DNA of 64,000 nucleotides from an uncultured Eubacteriales bacterium. Its GTDB lineage: Bacteria > Bacillota > Clostridia > Peptostreptococcales > Anaerovoracaceae. Both the position numbers and the translations under genes were made by a program. The stretch's first letter is position 1, and each line of letters starts with the position of its first letter. The stretch covers positions 1-64,000 of the forward strand of contig CAJTYS010000018.1 in assembly GCA_910583765.1 (NCBI GenBank), in the 5' to 3' direction. The notes beneath the pieces were generated by a model. It worked only from the letters and a program-made list of their open reading frames with translations. It was not told where the DNA came from and searched no databases. This document shows positions 8,314-17,513 of this stretch, in pieces.

Positions 8314-9453
8314 ATGAAGAAAATCGCGATATTGGGCAGTACTGGCTCCATTGGGACCCAGGCACTGGACATCATAGAAAACAACCGAGACAAGTTTTCA
8401 GTCGGGGTTTTATCCTGCAGCAGACGGGTCGATTTGCTCAAGGAACAGATCAATGCCTTCCATCCACAGCTTGTGGTGGTAGAGCAGGAAAAAGACGCGT
8501 TGTTTTTGAAAAGACAGTATCCTGGCATTGAGGTGGATTTTGGCGATAAAGGGCTGATCCGAGCAGCTTGTGGTGATTGGGACATGGTGCTCAATTCTCT
8601 GATGGGAATACGCGGTCTCGCACCCACTTATCATGGCCTGGCGGCAGGCAATGACATTGCTTTTGCCAACAAAGAGACTTTGGTGGCAGGAGGCGAGCTG
8701 ATCATGAGGACTGCGAAAGAGTCAGGGGCAAAACTGCTGCCAGTGGACAGTGAACACAGCGCTATTTTCCAGTGCCTCCAAGGAAACCGCAGAAAGGACA
8801 TGCGGCGGATCCTTCTTACTGCGTCAGGAGGTCCGTTCCGGGGATACAGCCGAAAGGAACTGGAGCAAGTCACCTTGGCACAGGCGCTGCGTCACCCGAA
8901 ATGGAACATGGGGAGCAAGATCACCATCGACTCTGCCACCATGATGAACAAGGGGCTGGAAGTCATTGAAGCAAAATGGCTGTTTGATGCGAAGCTAGAG
9001 CAAATCCAGGTTCTGATCCATCCACAGAGCATTCTCCATTCTGCTGTGGAATTTCACGATGGATCCATCATAGGCCAGATGGGAAAGCCAGATATGCGGG
9101 TTCCCATCAGTTACGCCTTTTCTTATCCAGAGCGTTTGGAAAATCAGATGGAGCCCCTGGACTTTTTCTCGGAAGGCGCGAACTTGACTTTTGAAAGACC
9201 GGATCTAACGGTTTTCAAAAACATAAAGCTGGCTTACGATGCTTGCAGCATGGGAGGCAGTTATCCGGCAGCGCTCAATGGAGCGAATGAGGTTTTGGTG
9301 CAAATGTTCCTGGAAGAAAAAATCCGGTTCATTGATATCCAAAATACGGTGGAGCAAGTATTAAACGACCATGAGCCAAAATATAATTTAGATTTAGAGG
9401 GGATTTTAGAGATCGACCGGCAGGCCCGCGAAGACGCGATGCGCTTGCTGTAG
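8314..9453 (+). CDS. dxr: 1-deoxy-D-xylulose 5-phosphate reductoisomerase
   Basis: This is the second enzyme of the MEP isoprenoid pathway; it rearranges and reduces DXP to MEP with NADPH and a divalent metal. The 379-residue product has the N-terminal NADPH motif GSTGSIGTQAL (residues 7-17), the metal/substrate segment LLPVDSEHSAIFQCLQG and the flexible-loop region HPKWNMGSKITIDSATMMNKGLEVIEA. Length and motifs are normal. It sits between cdsA and rseP as in most Firmicutes and works with the ispG product encoded downstream. Confidence 0.97.
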   Translation: MKKIAILGSTGSIGTQALDIIENNRDKFSVGVLSCSRRVDLLKEQINAFHPQLVVVEQEKDALFLKRQYPGIEVDFGDKGLIRAACGDWDMVLNSLMGIRGLAPTYHGLAAGNDIAFANKETLVAGGELIMRTAKESGAKLLPVDSEHSAIFQCLQGNRRKDMRRILLTASGGPFRGYSRKELEQVTLAQALRHPKWNMGSKITIDSATMMNKGLEVIEAKWLFDAKLEQIQVLIHPQSILHSAVEFHDGSIIGQMGKPDMRVPISYAFSYPERLENQMEPLDFFSEGANLTFERPDLTVFKNIKLAYDACSMGGSYPAALNGANEVLVQMFLEEKIRFIDIQNTVEQVLNDHEPKYNLDLEGILEIDRQAREDAMRLL

Positions 9454-9470
9454 GGGGAAGGAGAGAAAGC

Positions 9471-10478
9471 ATGACCATCATATACGCCATCATCATGTTC
9501 TGTTTGCTGATTTTCATACATGAGTTGGGACATTTTATGGCAGCAAAAGCATGCGGGGTCAAAGTCAATGAGTTCGCTCTGGGCATGGGACCTGCGTTTT
9601 TCAAAAAACAAAAGGGGGAAACTTTGTATGCTCTGCGGCTCTTGCCTATTGGCGGGTTCTGCGCCATGGAAGGAGAAGACGAAGAGTCGGACGATGAACG
9701 AGCATTTAACCGAAAGCCAGCATGGAAGCGGGCCATCATTGTAGTGGCAGGGGCCACTATGAACCTGCTTCTTTGCGTATGCATCATGATCATTATTTCC
9801 ATGTGCACTGGAACTATGACAACTACCATTGACAAAGTGGTAGATGGCAGTCCCGCGGCAAAGGCGGGACTCCAGGTCGGTGATGAGATCACGGGCATTG
9901 ACGGCAAGTCTGTGGAAGAATGGACGGATATCACAACTTATATCAGTGAAGCTCATGGGCAGGCACGGATCAACGTCAAACGAAATGAAAAAAGAATGAG
10001 TCTCGTGTCTGAGCTGTCCCAGGCAGAAGATGGACGACAGATCATTGGGATCGAACCTAGTCGGACCCACAATCCGTTTATTGCCATAAAAGCAGGGACC
10101 ATTGGCACCTGGAACATGACGAAGCTCATGGGCAAGACCATCAAACAACTTTTTACTGGAGAAGTTTCCACAAAAGAATTGACTGGCCCAGTGGGTATCG
10201 TTTACGCAGTTAATGACACGGCGCAATATGGCATCATGTATCTTTTGTATCTGACCGCATTGATCAGTCTCAATCTAGCGATTGTCAACATGCTGCCGCT
10301 TCCTGCTTTGGACGGAGGGCGGCTCTTATTCATCATCATACGCCAATTCACAGGAAGAGCGATCAGCGATGACATGGAAGGCAAGATCCACTTAGTGGGA
10401 CTGATGCTGCTTTTTGCGCTGATGATCTACGTGACATGGAATGACATTTTTCGCTTTATCGTGCCGATCTTTAATTAG
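9471..10478 (+). CDS. rseP: Site-2 intramembrane metalloprotease RseP/RasP
   Basis: The zinc protease cleaves membrane-spanning anti-sigma factors and remnant signal peptides. The first helix carries HELGH (His17, Glu18, His21), and the third-helix motif NMLPLPALDGGRLLF supplies the second zinc ligand region. A single PDZ domain lies between (about residues 115-190, with AAKAGLQVGDEITGIDGKSV). The 335-residue length is usual for Firmicutes. GGAGAG precedes ATG 9471. It is in the core operon; its anti-sigma substrates are not in this window. Confidence 0.95.
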   Translation: MTIIYAIIMFCLLIFIHELGHFMAAKACGVKVNEFALGMGPAFFKKQKGETLYALRLLPIGGFCAMEGEDEESDDERAFNRKPAWKRAIIVVAGATMNLLLCVCIMIIISMCTGTMTTTIDKVVDGSPAAKAGLQVGDEITGIDGKSVEEWTDITTYISEAHGQARINVKRNEKRMSLVSELSQAEDGRQIIGIEPSRTHNPFIAIKAGTIGTWNMTKLMGKTIKQLFTGEVSTKELTGPVGIVYAVNDTAQYGIMYLLYLTALISLNLAIVNMLPLPALDGGRLLFIIIRQFTGRAISDDMEGKIHLVGLMLLFALMIYVTWNDIFRFIVPIFN

Positions 10479-10536
10479 AAAGCTAACGGATTAGAGTGTG
10501 AGCGCAAGGCGCGGACACGCTCTGGGAGGAAGACAT

Positions 10537-11586
10537 ATGACAAAGACAGTGAACTGCGGCGGGGTAAAGATCGGAGGGAGCGAACCAGTCTCCGTCCAAT
10601 CCATGACCAATGTGAACACATGGGATGTCCCAGCTGCGGAAAAACAGATAAAACGACTGCGGGAAGCAGGCTGTCAGATCGTGCGGCTGGCAGTGCCGGA
10701 CATGGACAGCGCAGAGGCGCTGAAAGCATTGAAAAAAACAGCAGGTGTTCCTTTGGTGGCAGATATCCATTTTGATCATCGCCTGGCTTTGGCGGCGATC
10801 CGTTCTGGGGTGGACAAGATCCGTATTAATCCGGGAAACATCGGCAGCAAGGAAAAGGTACATCAAGTGGCGGATGCGGCCAAAGCCGCTGGAATCCCCA
10901 TCCGGGTAGGCGTGAATTCCGGCTCCTTGGAAAAGGATATCCTTGAGAAATATGGCGGTCCCACGGCAGAAGGCCTTGCGGAAAGTGCGCTGCGAAACAC
11001 AGAGCTTTTAGAAGACATGGGATTTCATGACATCGTGGTATCCCTAAAATCCTCCAATGTAAAGATGAACCACGATGCTTACAAGTTAGTGGCGGCCCAG
11101 ACCAATCATCCGCTTCATATTGGAGTCACAGAAGCAGGGACGATTTCCAGAGGAAAGATCAAGTCTGCCGCAGGAATCGGGGCCCTACTCCTAGAAGGCA
11201 TTGGTGACACTATGCGGGTGTCATTGACCGCTGACCCTGTGGAAGAAGTGGTCTTTGCCAAAGAATTGCTGGCGGCTCTGGGGCTTCAAAACAGCGGCAT
11301 TGATCTGGTGTCCTGCCCGACCTGTGCCAGAACCAGCGTGGATTTGGAGGCTATTGCGCTGGAAATCGAAAGGGCACTTGCCGAGCTCCACATGGAGAAA
11401 GACAAAAAAATGAAGATTGCGGTCATGGGCTGCGCGGTCAATGGACCAGGCGAAGCGAAAGACGCAGATCTAGGTGTTGCCTGCGGAGATGGAAAAGGAG
11501 TGATCTTCTCAAAAGGAGAGATCATCAAAACCGTGACAGAACATGAAATTGCCCGGGAAATCATAAGGATGGTAGAACAAGCATGA
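10537..11586 (+). CDS. ispG: 4-hydroxy-3-methylbut-2-enyl diphosphate synthase (flavodoxin/ferredoxin type)
   Basis: IspG is an iron-sulfur enzyme that reductively opens MEcPP to HMBPP in the MEP pathway. ATG 10537 is chosen because GGGAGGA lies just upstream and the family start TKTVNCGGVKIGG follows; an upstream GTG gives an unlikely extension. The 349 residues include the TIM-barrel part (SVQSMTNVNT, VADIHFDHRLA, RINPGNIG) and the C-terminal 4Fe-4S ligands in SCPTCART and GCAVNGPGEA. Its stop overlaps the polC start by 4 bp, so translation is coupled. Confidence 0.96.
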   Translation: MTKTVNCGGVKIGGSEPVSVQSMTNVNTWDVPAAEKQIKRLREAGCQIVRLAVPDMDSAEALKALKKTAGVPLVADIHFDHRLALAAIRSGVDKIRINPGNIGSKEKVHQVADAAKAAGIPIRVGVNSGSLEKDILEKYGGPTAEGLAESALRNTELLEDMGFHDIVVSLKSSNVKMNHDAYKLVAAQTNHPLHIGVTEAGTISRGKIKSAAGIGALLLEGIGDTMRVSLTADPVEEVVFAKELLAALGLQNSGIDLVSCPTCARTSVDLEAIALEIERALAELHMEKDKKMKIAVMGCAVNGPGEAKDADLGVACGDGKGVIFSKGEIIKTVTEHEIAREIIRMVEQA

Positions 11587-14500
11587 AACATCTGATCGAA
11601 AGCAGCGTCAGCTGGGCAAAACTGGGGAGCCATCCCAAGGAAGATTATGCCTTTACCATAGAACGGGCGGTACTGGGCAAGTACGACAATGTTTTGAAGA
11701 TCCAGCTTCGCCTCAATTTTGTCATGCCGTTCTCAGATGTGGAAAAAATACAGGCTATTGCCAAAAGCGAGGTAGAGGGCATTGAAAAGGTGGAACTGCG
11801 TTTTCTTTATGAAAATGTGATCCAAACACCAAAAGAAATCATCGGTCTGTTCATCGAGCACATGATCCATATTGTGAATGGAAGCTATGCGCCTATCACA
11901 AAGACTATTTTTCCGGAAAAATTTCAATTCCAGAATGGAGAGCTGATTATTTCCGCATTAGGTGAAACTTCCGTGGAACTGCTGAATCGCCAGGTGGCGT
12001 CCAAGTTCCAGCAGCTTCTGATGCAGGAATTTTCCATAGAAGCTCAGGTTTCTTTTGAGAACAACGAAGAGATCTATCAAAAGGCTCATCAGGAAATTGA
12101 AGAAAAAGAAAAGCGGGATGAAGAAGAGACGAGAAAACGTCGGACGCGCGCTGCTCAAAACAAACCAAAAGACAGCGCTTCCAACGCATCCTCTTTTGGC
12201 GGCGGCGGAAGCGGCGGAGCGCCTTGGGGCGAAAAGAAACAGTGGGCCAGGAAAAAGGACGCATACGAGCCTGTTTCTGGAAACCGCATTATGGGAAAGG
12301 CCATTTTCGGGGACTCCACCCCTTTGACAGAAGTCACAGTGGAAAGCGGCCAAGTTGTGGTGGAAGGCGTTTTGTTCAAGAAAGCAGAACGGACCATCAA
12401 GAGCGGTTCCAAACTGGTCACTCTGCTGATCACGGACAAGAGGACGTCTCTATGCGTGAAATTCTTTGCGCCTGAGCAAAAATGGATCGACATTGACACC
12501 CATCTCAGTAACGGAGACATTGTGAAGATTCAGGGCGAGGCAGAGTGGGACACCTTTGACAATGTGCTGACTGTAAAAGCCAAGAGCATTGAAAAGGGTG
12601 AAAAGCAGTTTCGTCAGGACAACAGCCCGGAAAAGCGGGTGGAACTCCACGTACATACGAAGATGAGCGCCATGGACGGACTCAATGATGTGAAAAGTCT
12701 GGTGAAAACAGCGGAAAGCTGGGGACATAAAGCCATTGCCATCACAGATCACGGCGTGGTCCAGGCCTTCCCCGACGCGTCCCATGCGGGAAAAGATATC
12801 AAGATCCTCTACGGCGTAGAAGGTTATCTGCTGGATGACAGAGACTGCATTGGCCCAGACGGAAGCATTGACTATAAAAAGAAACCAACGAACCATGTGA
12901 TCATCTTGGCGAAAAACAGGGTGGGACTGAAAAACCTCTACAAGCTGGTGTCCTATTCCCACCTTCAATATTTTTACAAGAAGCCAAGGATGCCCAAGTC
13001 TGTCATTCAGACGCACAGGGAAGGCCTGATCATTGGTTCGGCTTGCGAGGCAGGAGAGATTTATCAAGCCATTCTCCGAGGCGAAGGACCCGAAGAGTTG
13101 AAAGCTTTGGCAGAGTTTTACGATTACCTGGAGATACAGCCGCTGATCAATAACCAGTTTCTGATCAACAACGGCAGGATCAAAGATAAAGAGCAGCTGA
13201 TGGACATTAACAGGGCAATTATCGCCTTGGGCCAGCAATATGACAAACCAGTGGTTGCGACCTGTGACTCCCACTATTTTGATGAAGAAGAAGCGCTCTA
13301 TCGGAAGATCCTCATGGCAGGCCAGGGATTCAAAGATGTGGAAGGTGACAAAGGTCTTTATTTCAGAACCACAGAAGAAATGCTGGCGGAATTTTCTTAT
13401 TTGGGAGAAGAAATGGCGCATAAAGTGGTCATTGAAGCGCCCAATGCCATTGCTGACAGCATCGAACCCATGATGCCAGTGCCAGAAGGCAAATTTCCCC
13501 CTACGATTGATCGCTCCGATGAGATCTTGCGGGAAAAATGTGAAAAGCGGGTGGTGGATATGTACGGCGATCCAGTGCCGCCTGAAATCCGGGCAAGGCT
13601 GGACAAGGAGCTGAATTCCATTATCAACAACGGGTATTCTGTCATGTACATGGCAGCAGAGATGTTGGTGCAGAAATCCCTGTCTGACGGATATCTGGTA
13701 GGCTCCAGAGGATCGGTAGGGTCCTCTTTTGTGGCCACTATGTCAGGCATCACAGAAGTGAACCCGCTGGAACCCCATTATCTGTGTCCTAAGTGCAAAC
13801 ATTTGGAGTGGGGAGATAAAGAAAAGTATGACTGCGGCGTGGACATGCCGGTGAAAAACTGTCCAGTGTGCGGGACCCAGTACAGTCAGGAGGGATTTTC
13901 CATCCCCTTTGAGACCTTTCTGGGGTTTGAGGCGGATAAAGAGCCAGACATTGACTTGAACTTTGCCGGAGAATATCAGGGCACAGCCCATAAATTCGTT
14001 GATGAAATCTTTGGTGCGGAAAACGTGTACAAAGCAGGGACCATCGGTACCATCCAGGGCAAGACCGCCTATGGATACGTGATGAAATATTTTGAAGAGC
14101 GGGAGCTGCCCATCAATAAATTTGAAGCAGACCGGCTCACTGGCTGCTGCGAAGGGGTGCGCCGGACTTCCGGACAGCATCCAGGGGGCATCATCATCGT
14201 GCCAAAGGGTCACGAGATCTACGAATTCTGTCCAGTGCAGCATCCGGCCAATGATGTGAATTCCGATATCGTCACTACGCACTTTGATTACCACTCCATT
14301 GACCAGAACCTGCTCAAGCTGGACATTCTGGGCCACGATGTGCCCTCCATGATTCGCCAGCTCCAGGACATGACAGGAGTGGATCCGCTAAAGGTGCCTT
14401 TGAAGGATGAACGGGTCAACAGCATTTTCAATGGGATCGAAGGGCTGGACATCAAAGACCCGGACTACAGCTTTACCCATGGCAGCTATGGAATCCCGGA

Positions 14501-15377
14501 GTTTGGCACCAGCTTTACCCGAAAAATGCTGGATGACACCCAGCCAGACAAGTTCGCTGACCTAGTGCGGATTTCAGGGTTTTCCCATGGAACAGATGTG
14601 TGGCTCAATAACGCCCAAGAGCTGATCGTCAGCGGCACGGCCACCATGAACGATGCGATCTCCACCAGAGACGACATCATGAACTATTTGCGGCTGAAAG
14701 GCCTGCCCAACAAAGACGCTTTTACCATCATGGAAAAGGTGAGAAAAGGCAAAGGCCTGACCCAAGAGCAGGAAGATCTCATGCGGGAACACCAGGTGCC
14801 AGACTGGTACATCGGTTCCTGTAAAAAAATAAAATACATGTTCCCTCGGGCTCATGCAGTGGCCTATGTGATGATGTCTTACCGCATCGCCTACTACAAG
14901 GTGTACTATCCACCGGAGTTTTACGCAGTGTATTTTACCACAAAAGCTGCTGATTTTGATGAAAAGACCATATTGCGGGGCTCTCTGGCGGTCCAGGAAA
15001 AGATGAACGACATCACCAACAAAGGCAACAACGCATCAAAAAAGGAAGAAGCGGAAATGACAGTCTTAGAAGTGGCTTATGAAATGTATGCCCGGGGATA
15101 CGAGTTTGCGCCTGCCCGACTGGGCGTGTCGAACGGCACGAAATTCACCACAAAAGATGGAAAAGTTGTGCTGCCCTTTGTGGCGGTTTCCGGCGTAGGA
15201 GAAACCGCAGCCAAGTCTTTGTTTGACGAATATCAGGTGCGGCCTTATGAGACTGTGGATGAAATACGGGATCGGGCGAAAATCAACAAAACAGCAATCG
15301 AAGAACTACGGGAACACGGTGTTCTGGATGGACTGCCAGAGACAGATCAATTGTCTCTGTTCGCACAGTTCGGATAA
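11583..15377 (+). CDS. polC: DNA polymerase III alpha subunit, PolC type, without the exonuclease domain
   Basis: This is the replicative polymerase of low-GC Gram-positives. The 1264-residue product shows the N-terminal domain, an OB domain (about 250-345), a PHP domain beginning at ELHVHTKMSAMDG (about residue 351), the Cys4 zinc motif (CPKC...CPVC), catalytic PDIDLNFAGE and KLDILGHD segments, YLVGSRGSVGSSF, and the C-terminal DQLSLF clamp-binding end. Standard PolC is about 1430-1450 residues because a DnaQ-like exonuclease of about 170 residues is inserted in the PHP domain after the 'GVEANIVDD' strand. Here GVEGYLLDDRDCIGPDG passes within about 20 residues to NHVIILAKNRVGLKNLYKLVS, and no DVETTGL motif exists. 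Everything else is intact, so this is a clean domain loss rather than decay. Confidence 0.95.
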   Translation: MKHLIESSVSWAKLGSHPKEDYAFTIERAVLGKYDNVLKIQLRLNFVMPFSDVEKIQAIAKSEVEGIEKVELRFLYENVIQTPKEIIGLFIEHMIHIVNGSYAPITKTIFPEKFQFQNGELIISALGETSVELLNRQVASKFQQLLMQEFSIEAQVSFENNEEIYQKAHQEIEEKEKRDEEETRKRRTRAAQNKPKDSASNASSFGGGGSGGAPWGEKKQWARKKDAYEPVSGNRIMGKAIFGDSTPLTEVTVESGQVVVEGVLFKKAERTIKSGSKLVTLLITDKRTSLCVKFFAPEQKWIDIDTHLSNGDIVKIQGEAEWDTFDNVLTVKAKSIEKGEKQFRQDNSPEKRVELHVHTKMSAMDGLNDVKSLVKTAESWGHKAIAITDHGVVQAFPDASHAGKDIKILYGVEGYLLDDRDCIGPDGSIDYKKKPTNHVIILAKNRVGLKNLYKLVSYSHLQYFYKKPRMPKSVIQTHREGLIIGSACEAGEIYQAILRGEGPEELKALAEFYDYLEIQPLINNQFLINNGRIKDKEQLMDINRAIIALGQQYDKPVVATCDSHYFDEEEALYRKILMAGQGFKDVEGDKGLYFRTTEEMLAEFSYLGEEMAHKVVIEAPNAIADSIEPMMPVPEGKFPPTIDRSDEILREKCEKRVVDMYGDPVPPEIRARLDKELNSIINNGYSVMYMAAEMLVQKSLSDGYLVGSRGSVGSSFVATMSGITEVNPLEPHYLCPKCKHLEWGDKEKYDCGVDMPVKNCPVCGTQYSQEGFSIPFETFLGFEADKEPDIDLNFAGEYQGTAHKFVDEIFGAENVYKAGTIGTIQGKTAYGYVMKYFEERELPINKFEADRLTGCCEGVRRTSGQHPGGIIIVPKGHEIYEFCPVQHPANDVNSDIVTTHFDYHSIDQNLLKLDILGHDVPSMIRQLQDMTGVDPLKVPLKDERVNSIFNGIEGLDIKDPDYSFTHGSYGIPEFGTSFTRKMLDDTQPDKFADLVRISGFSHGTDVWLNNAQELIVSGTATMNDAISTRDDIMNYLRLKGLPNKDAFTIMEKVRKGKGLTQEQEDLMREHQVPDWYIGSCKKIKYMFPRAHAVAYVMMSYRIAYYKVYYPPEFYAVYFTTKAADFDEKTILRGSLAVQEKMNDITNKGNNASKKEEAEMTVLEVAYEMYARGYEFAPARLGVSNGTKFTTKDGKVVLPFVAVSGVGETAAKSLFDEYQVRPYETVDEIRDRAKINKTAIEELREHGVLDGLPETDQLSLFAQFG

Positions 15378-15388
15378 AAGGAGAAATC

Positions 15389-16093
15389 ATGAGACTCAAC
15401 AAATATATTGCCCATTCAGGGCTGACCAGCAGGCGAAAGGCAGATGATCTTGCGAAAAACGGCAATGTGAAAGTAAACGGTGTGATCATGTGTGAGCCTG
15501 GATACGATGTAAAGCAGGGCGATGTGGTGGAAGTGAACGGCTCGGTGATTGAAAACCAGGAAAAGCTGGAGTATGTGCTGTTGAACAAGCCTGTGGGATA
15601 CATCACTTCTGTGGCGGATGACAAAGGCAGACCAGTGGCCGGAGACTTGGTGACAGACACGACAGCCAGGCTGTTCCCAGTAGGACGGCTGGACTACAAC
15701 ACATCAGGTCTGCTGCTGCTGACCAATGACGGTGCCCTGGCTTACCGGCTGACTCATCCCAAACATCAAGTGACGAAAACCTATCGGGCGCTGGTGGCAG
15801 GCGTGTTGACTAGGGGAGAAATCGCGGCCCTTAGCAGAGGCGTGGACATCGGCGGTTTTGTGACTTCTCCGGCAGAGGTCACGGTTATCAAGCAGGGAAA
15901 GCGCTCTGCCTTGGTGGAAATCCAGATCCATGAAGGAAAGAACCGGCAGGTGCGCAAGATGTTCGCCGCAGTGGGACATAGTGTCCAGGAACTGCAGCGG
16001 ATCGCCATTGGAAACCTGCAATTAGGACGAACAAAAGAAGGCCACTATCGAAAGCTGAAAAGAGAAGAAATCGAGTATTTGAAAAGCTTGTGA
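15389..16093 (+). CDS. rluB: RsuA/RluB-family 23S/16S rRNA pseudouridine synthase
   Basis: It isomerises a uridine in ribosomal RNA. The 234-residue protein has an N-terminal S4 RNA-binding domain (MRLNKYIAHSGLTSRRKADDL) and the catalytic motif GRLDYNTSGLLLLTNDG with the active-site aspartate, then the KTYRALVAG and GKNRQVRKM segments of the RsuA family. Assignment to RluB (23S position 2605) rather than RsuA or RluE follows the usual clostridial annotation and length, and is less sure than the family. GGAGAAATC precedes the ATG; 11 bp separate it from polC. Confidence 0.9.
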   Translation: MRLNKYIAHSGLTSRRKADDLAKNGNVKVNGVIMCEPGYDVKQGDVVEVNGSVIENQEKLEYVLLNKPVGYITSVADDKGRPVAGDLVTDTTARLFPVGRLDYNTSGLLLLTNDGALAYRLTHPKHQVTKTYRALVAGVLTRGEIAALSRGVDIGGFVTSPAEVTVIKQGKRSALVEIQIHEGKNRQVRKMFAAVGHSVQELQRIAIGNLQLGRTKEGHYRKLKREEIEYLKSL

Positions 16094-16290
16094 AGACGAA
16101 GGAAGGGCCTAGAGCGCATCCCTTTTTCCGGATCACAGTTTTCCGCATTAGCAAGCTTACCAAGCGGCTTGTGGCAGGGGGAGCTGATTATGTGACAGGG
16201 AATGAGAGAAATTTCGGCTGTGCCAATAGGGAGAGCAGGCTCTGAGCGCTGTGAAACACAAAAAGAAATAAAGTTGCTAGTAAGATGAAA
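16094..16290 (+). other. Gene-free stretch after rluB: long 3' UTR or small RNA
   Basis: No coding frame with a ribosome site is seen in this part of the 400-bp gap. The stretch has several short complementary segments (for example AGAGCGC near 16110 and GAGCGCT near 16243) and ends in a good terminator. It may be the 3' UTR of rluB or a small RNA; I recognise no known RNA family in it. Confidence 0.3.
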
Positions 16291-16333
16291 AGCGCAGACG
16301 GAAACAAATGATCGTTTCCGCCAGTGCTTTTTT
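16290..16333 (+). terminator. Rho-independent terminator
   Basis: A long imperfect stem with a perfect inner part CGGAAAC/GTTTCCG (about 16299-16320) is followed by six T residues (16328-16333). It closes the pyrH-to-rluB transcription unit. Confidence 0.8.
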
Positions 16334-16385
16334 CGTGCTCAAGCAAGTTATGGGAATTTTTTCAAAACAAAATATGGAAATTAAA

Positions 16386-16414
16386 TTGACTTTTTGATTA
16401 CGATATGGTAAAAT
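16386..16414 (+). promoter_or_regulatory. Sigma-A promoter of the first Rpn-family gene
   Basis: TTGACT (16386-16391), a 17-bp spacer and TAAAAT (16409-16414). The second Rpn gene at 50302 has the same -10 hexamer and the same spacing. Confidence 0.7.
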
Positions 16415-16493
16415 AAAACAGTTAAAAAATTACAAACAAGATGCCTGTTGAAAGGGGAACAGGAACATCGTATAATCAAAAGGAGGGATCGGA

Positions 16494-17369
16494 TTGAATC
16501 AGGGGAAAGAACTAAAAGACTTAAACTTGCTGGATCGCTTTTTGTTCAACGAGGCCATGGAAGATAAAGAATTCTTGGAAAAGGTGCTCGGAATCATTCT
16601 GGAAAAAGATATCGAGCTGGCGCATGCGCCGCAGACGGAAAAAGAAATCAGGAAGTCCACCTGGAACCGGCAGATCAAGCTGGACGTTTGGGCCATGGAC
16701 ACGGAAGGCAATATTCACAACACGGAAGCGCAGAAGCAAAACACGGGAAACCTGCCGAAGCGTTCTCGGAATTATCAAGGGATGATCGACAGCCGGCTGC
16801 TGGTGCCGGGGGAAGTGGATTTCGGCAAGATGAACGACGTTTTCATCATACTCATCATGCCCTTCGACCTGTTCGGCAAAGGATTGTACCGGTATACGTT
16901 TCGCATGAAATGCGAAGAGGCAGCGGACGTGAGCCTGATGGACGGAGCGACTCGGCTCTTTCTCAACACCAGGGGGACGCACGAGGAAGGAGTCAGTCAA
17001 GAATTGGTGGAAATGCTTCGTTATTTTGAAGACACGACAGACGAGCGGGCGCAAGCCTCTGGCAGCGAAACCATCCGCTGGATGCACGAGAAGATCCGAT
17101 CCATCAAATCAAGCGAGGAAGTGGGGATCAAATTCATGAATGCGTGGGAAGAGAAAATATTGGATCGGCAGGAGGCTCGAGAGGAGGGTCTGCGGGAAGG
17201 CCGAATCAAGGGCCAAACGGAAGAACGGGAGCAGAGCATCCGAAAAATGATCGAGTTTTGTCAGAAGTTAGCCATTCCGCAGGAAGAGGCGGCCAACCAA
17301 GTAGCTGAGATGTATCAGCTAGAGAAAGAAGACATCAACGGTTACATGCGACAACATTGGAATGACTAA
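16494..17369 (+). CDS. Rpn-family recombination-promoting nuclease/putative transposase (PD-(D/E)XK)
   Basis: The 291-residue protein starts at TTG 16494, supported by AGGAGGG 7 bp upstream and the family start LNLLDRFLFNEAMEDKEF. It has the Rpn/PDDEXK nuclease-type core: the phrases IRKSTWNRQIKLDVWAMD, DTEGNIHNTEAQKQ (the catalytic D...ExQ/ExK equivalent) and RSRNYQGMIDSRLL. The C-terminal tail is charged and helical (ILDRQEAREEGLREGRIKGQ), as in the family. Rpn proteins are nucleases that promote RecA-independent recombination; despite the 'transposase' label there are no terminal repeats here. It stands alone between its own promoter and terminator. Confidence 0.85.
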   Translation: MNQGKELKDLNLLDRFLFNEAMEDKEFLEKVLGIILEKDIELAHAPQTEKEIRKSTWNRQIKLDVWAMDTEGNIHNTEAQKQNTGNLPKRSRNYQGMIDSRLLVPGEVDFGKMNDVFIILIMPFDLFGKGLYRYTFRMKCEEAADVSLMDGATRLFLNTRGTHEEGVSQELVEMLRYFEDTTDERAQASGSETIRWMHEKIRSIKSSEEVGIKFMNAWEEKILDRQEAREEGLREGRIKGQTEEREQSIRKMIEFCQKLAIPQEEAANQVAEMYQLEKEDINGYMRQHWND

Positions 17370-17450
17370 GGGAGATGGGCGAATCCAGTCTTAATTTTGG
17401 AAAAATCCAATGAGACGTGATGTGCTTGACGATGAAAAAAAGCAAAAAAA

Positions 17451-17488
17451 GTGGAGCAGGCAGCAAAACTGCCATGTTCCACCTTTTT
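17451..17488. terminator. Bidirectional terminator between Rpn gene and ABC operon
   Basis: Stem GTGGAGCAGGCAG/CTGCCATGTTCCAC with a short loop, flanked by an A-run on the left and a T-run on the right, so it serves both the rightward Rpn gene and the leftward ABC operon. Confidence 0.75.
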
Positions 17489-17513
17489 CAAAATGGAGAA
17501 TCAAGCCCCGCTT

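Noticed and set aside
9261..10226. Long leftward open frame opposite dxr and rseP
   Set aside because: It is a mirror of well-identified genes and has no family features.
12450..13421. Long leftward open frame opposite polC
   Set aside because: Antisense of a conserved polymerase; no ribosome site; no recognisable domain. It was checked because it lies over the PolC domain loss.
16494..17369. Insertion sequence at the 'putative transposase' gene
   Set aside because: No terminal inverted repeats or target duplication around either Rpn gene; the family is nuclease, not a DDE transposase.
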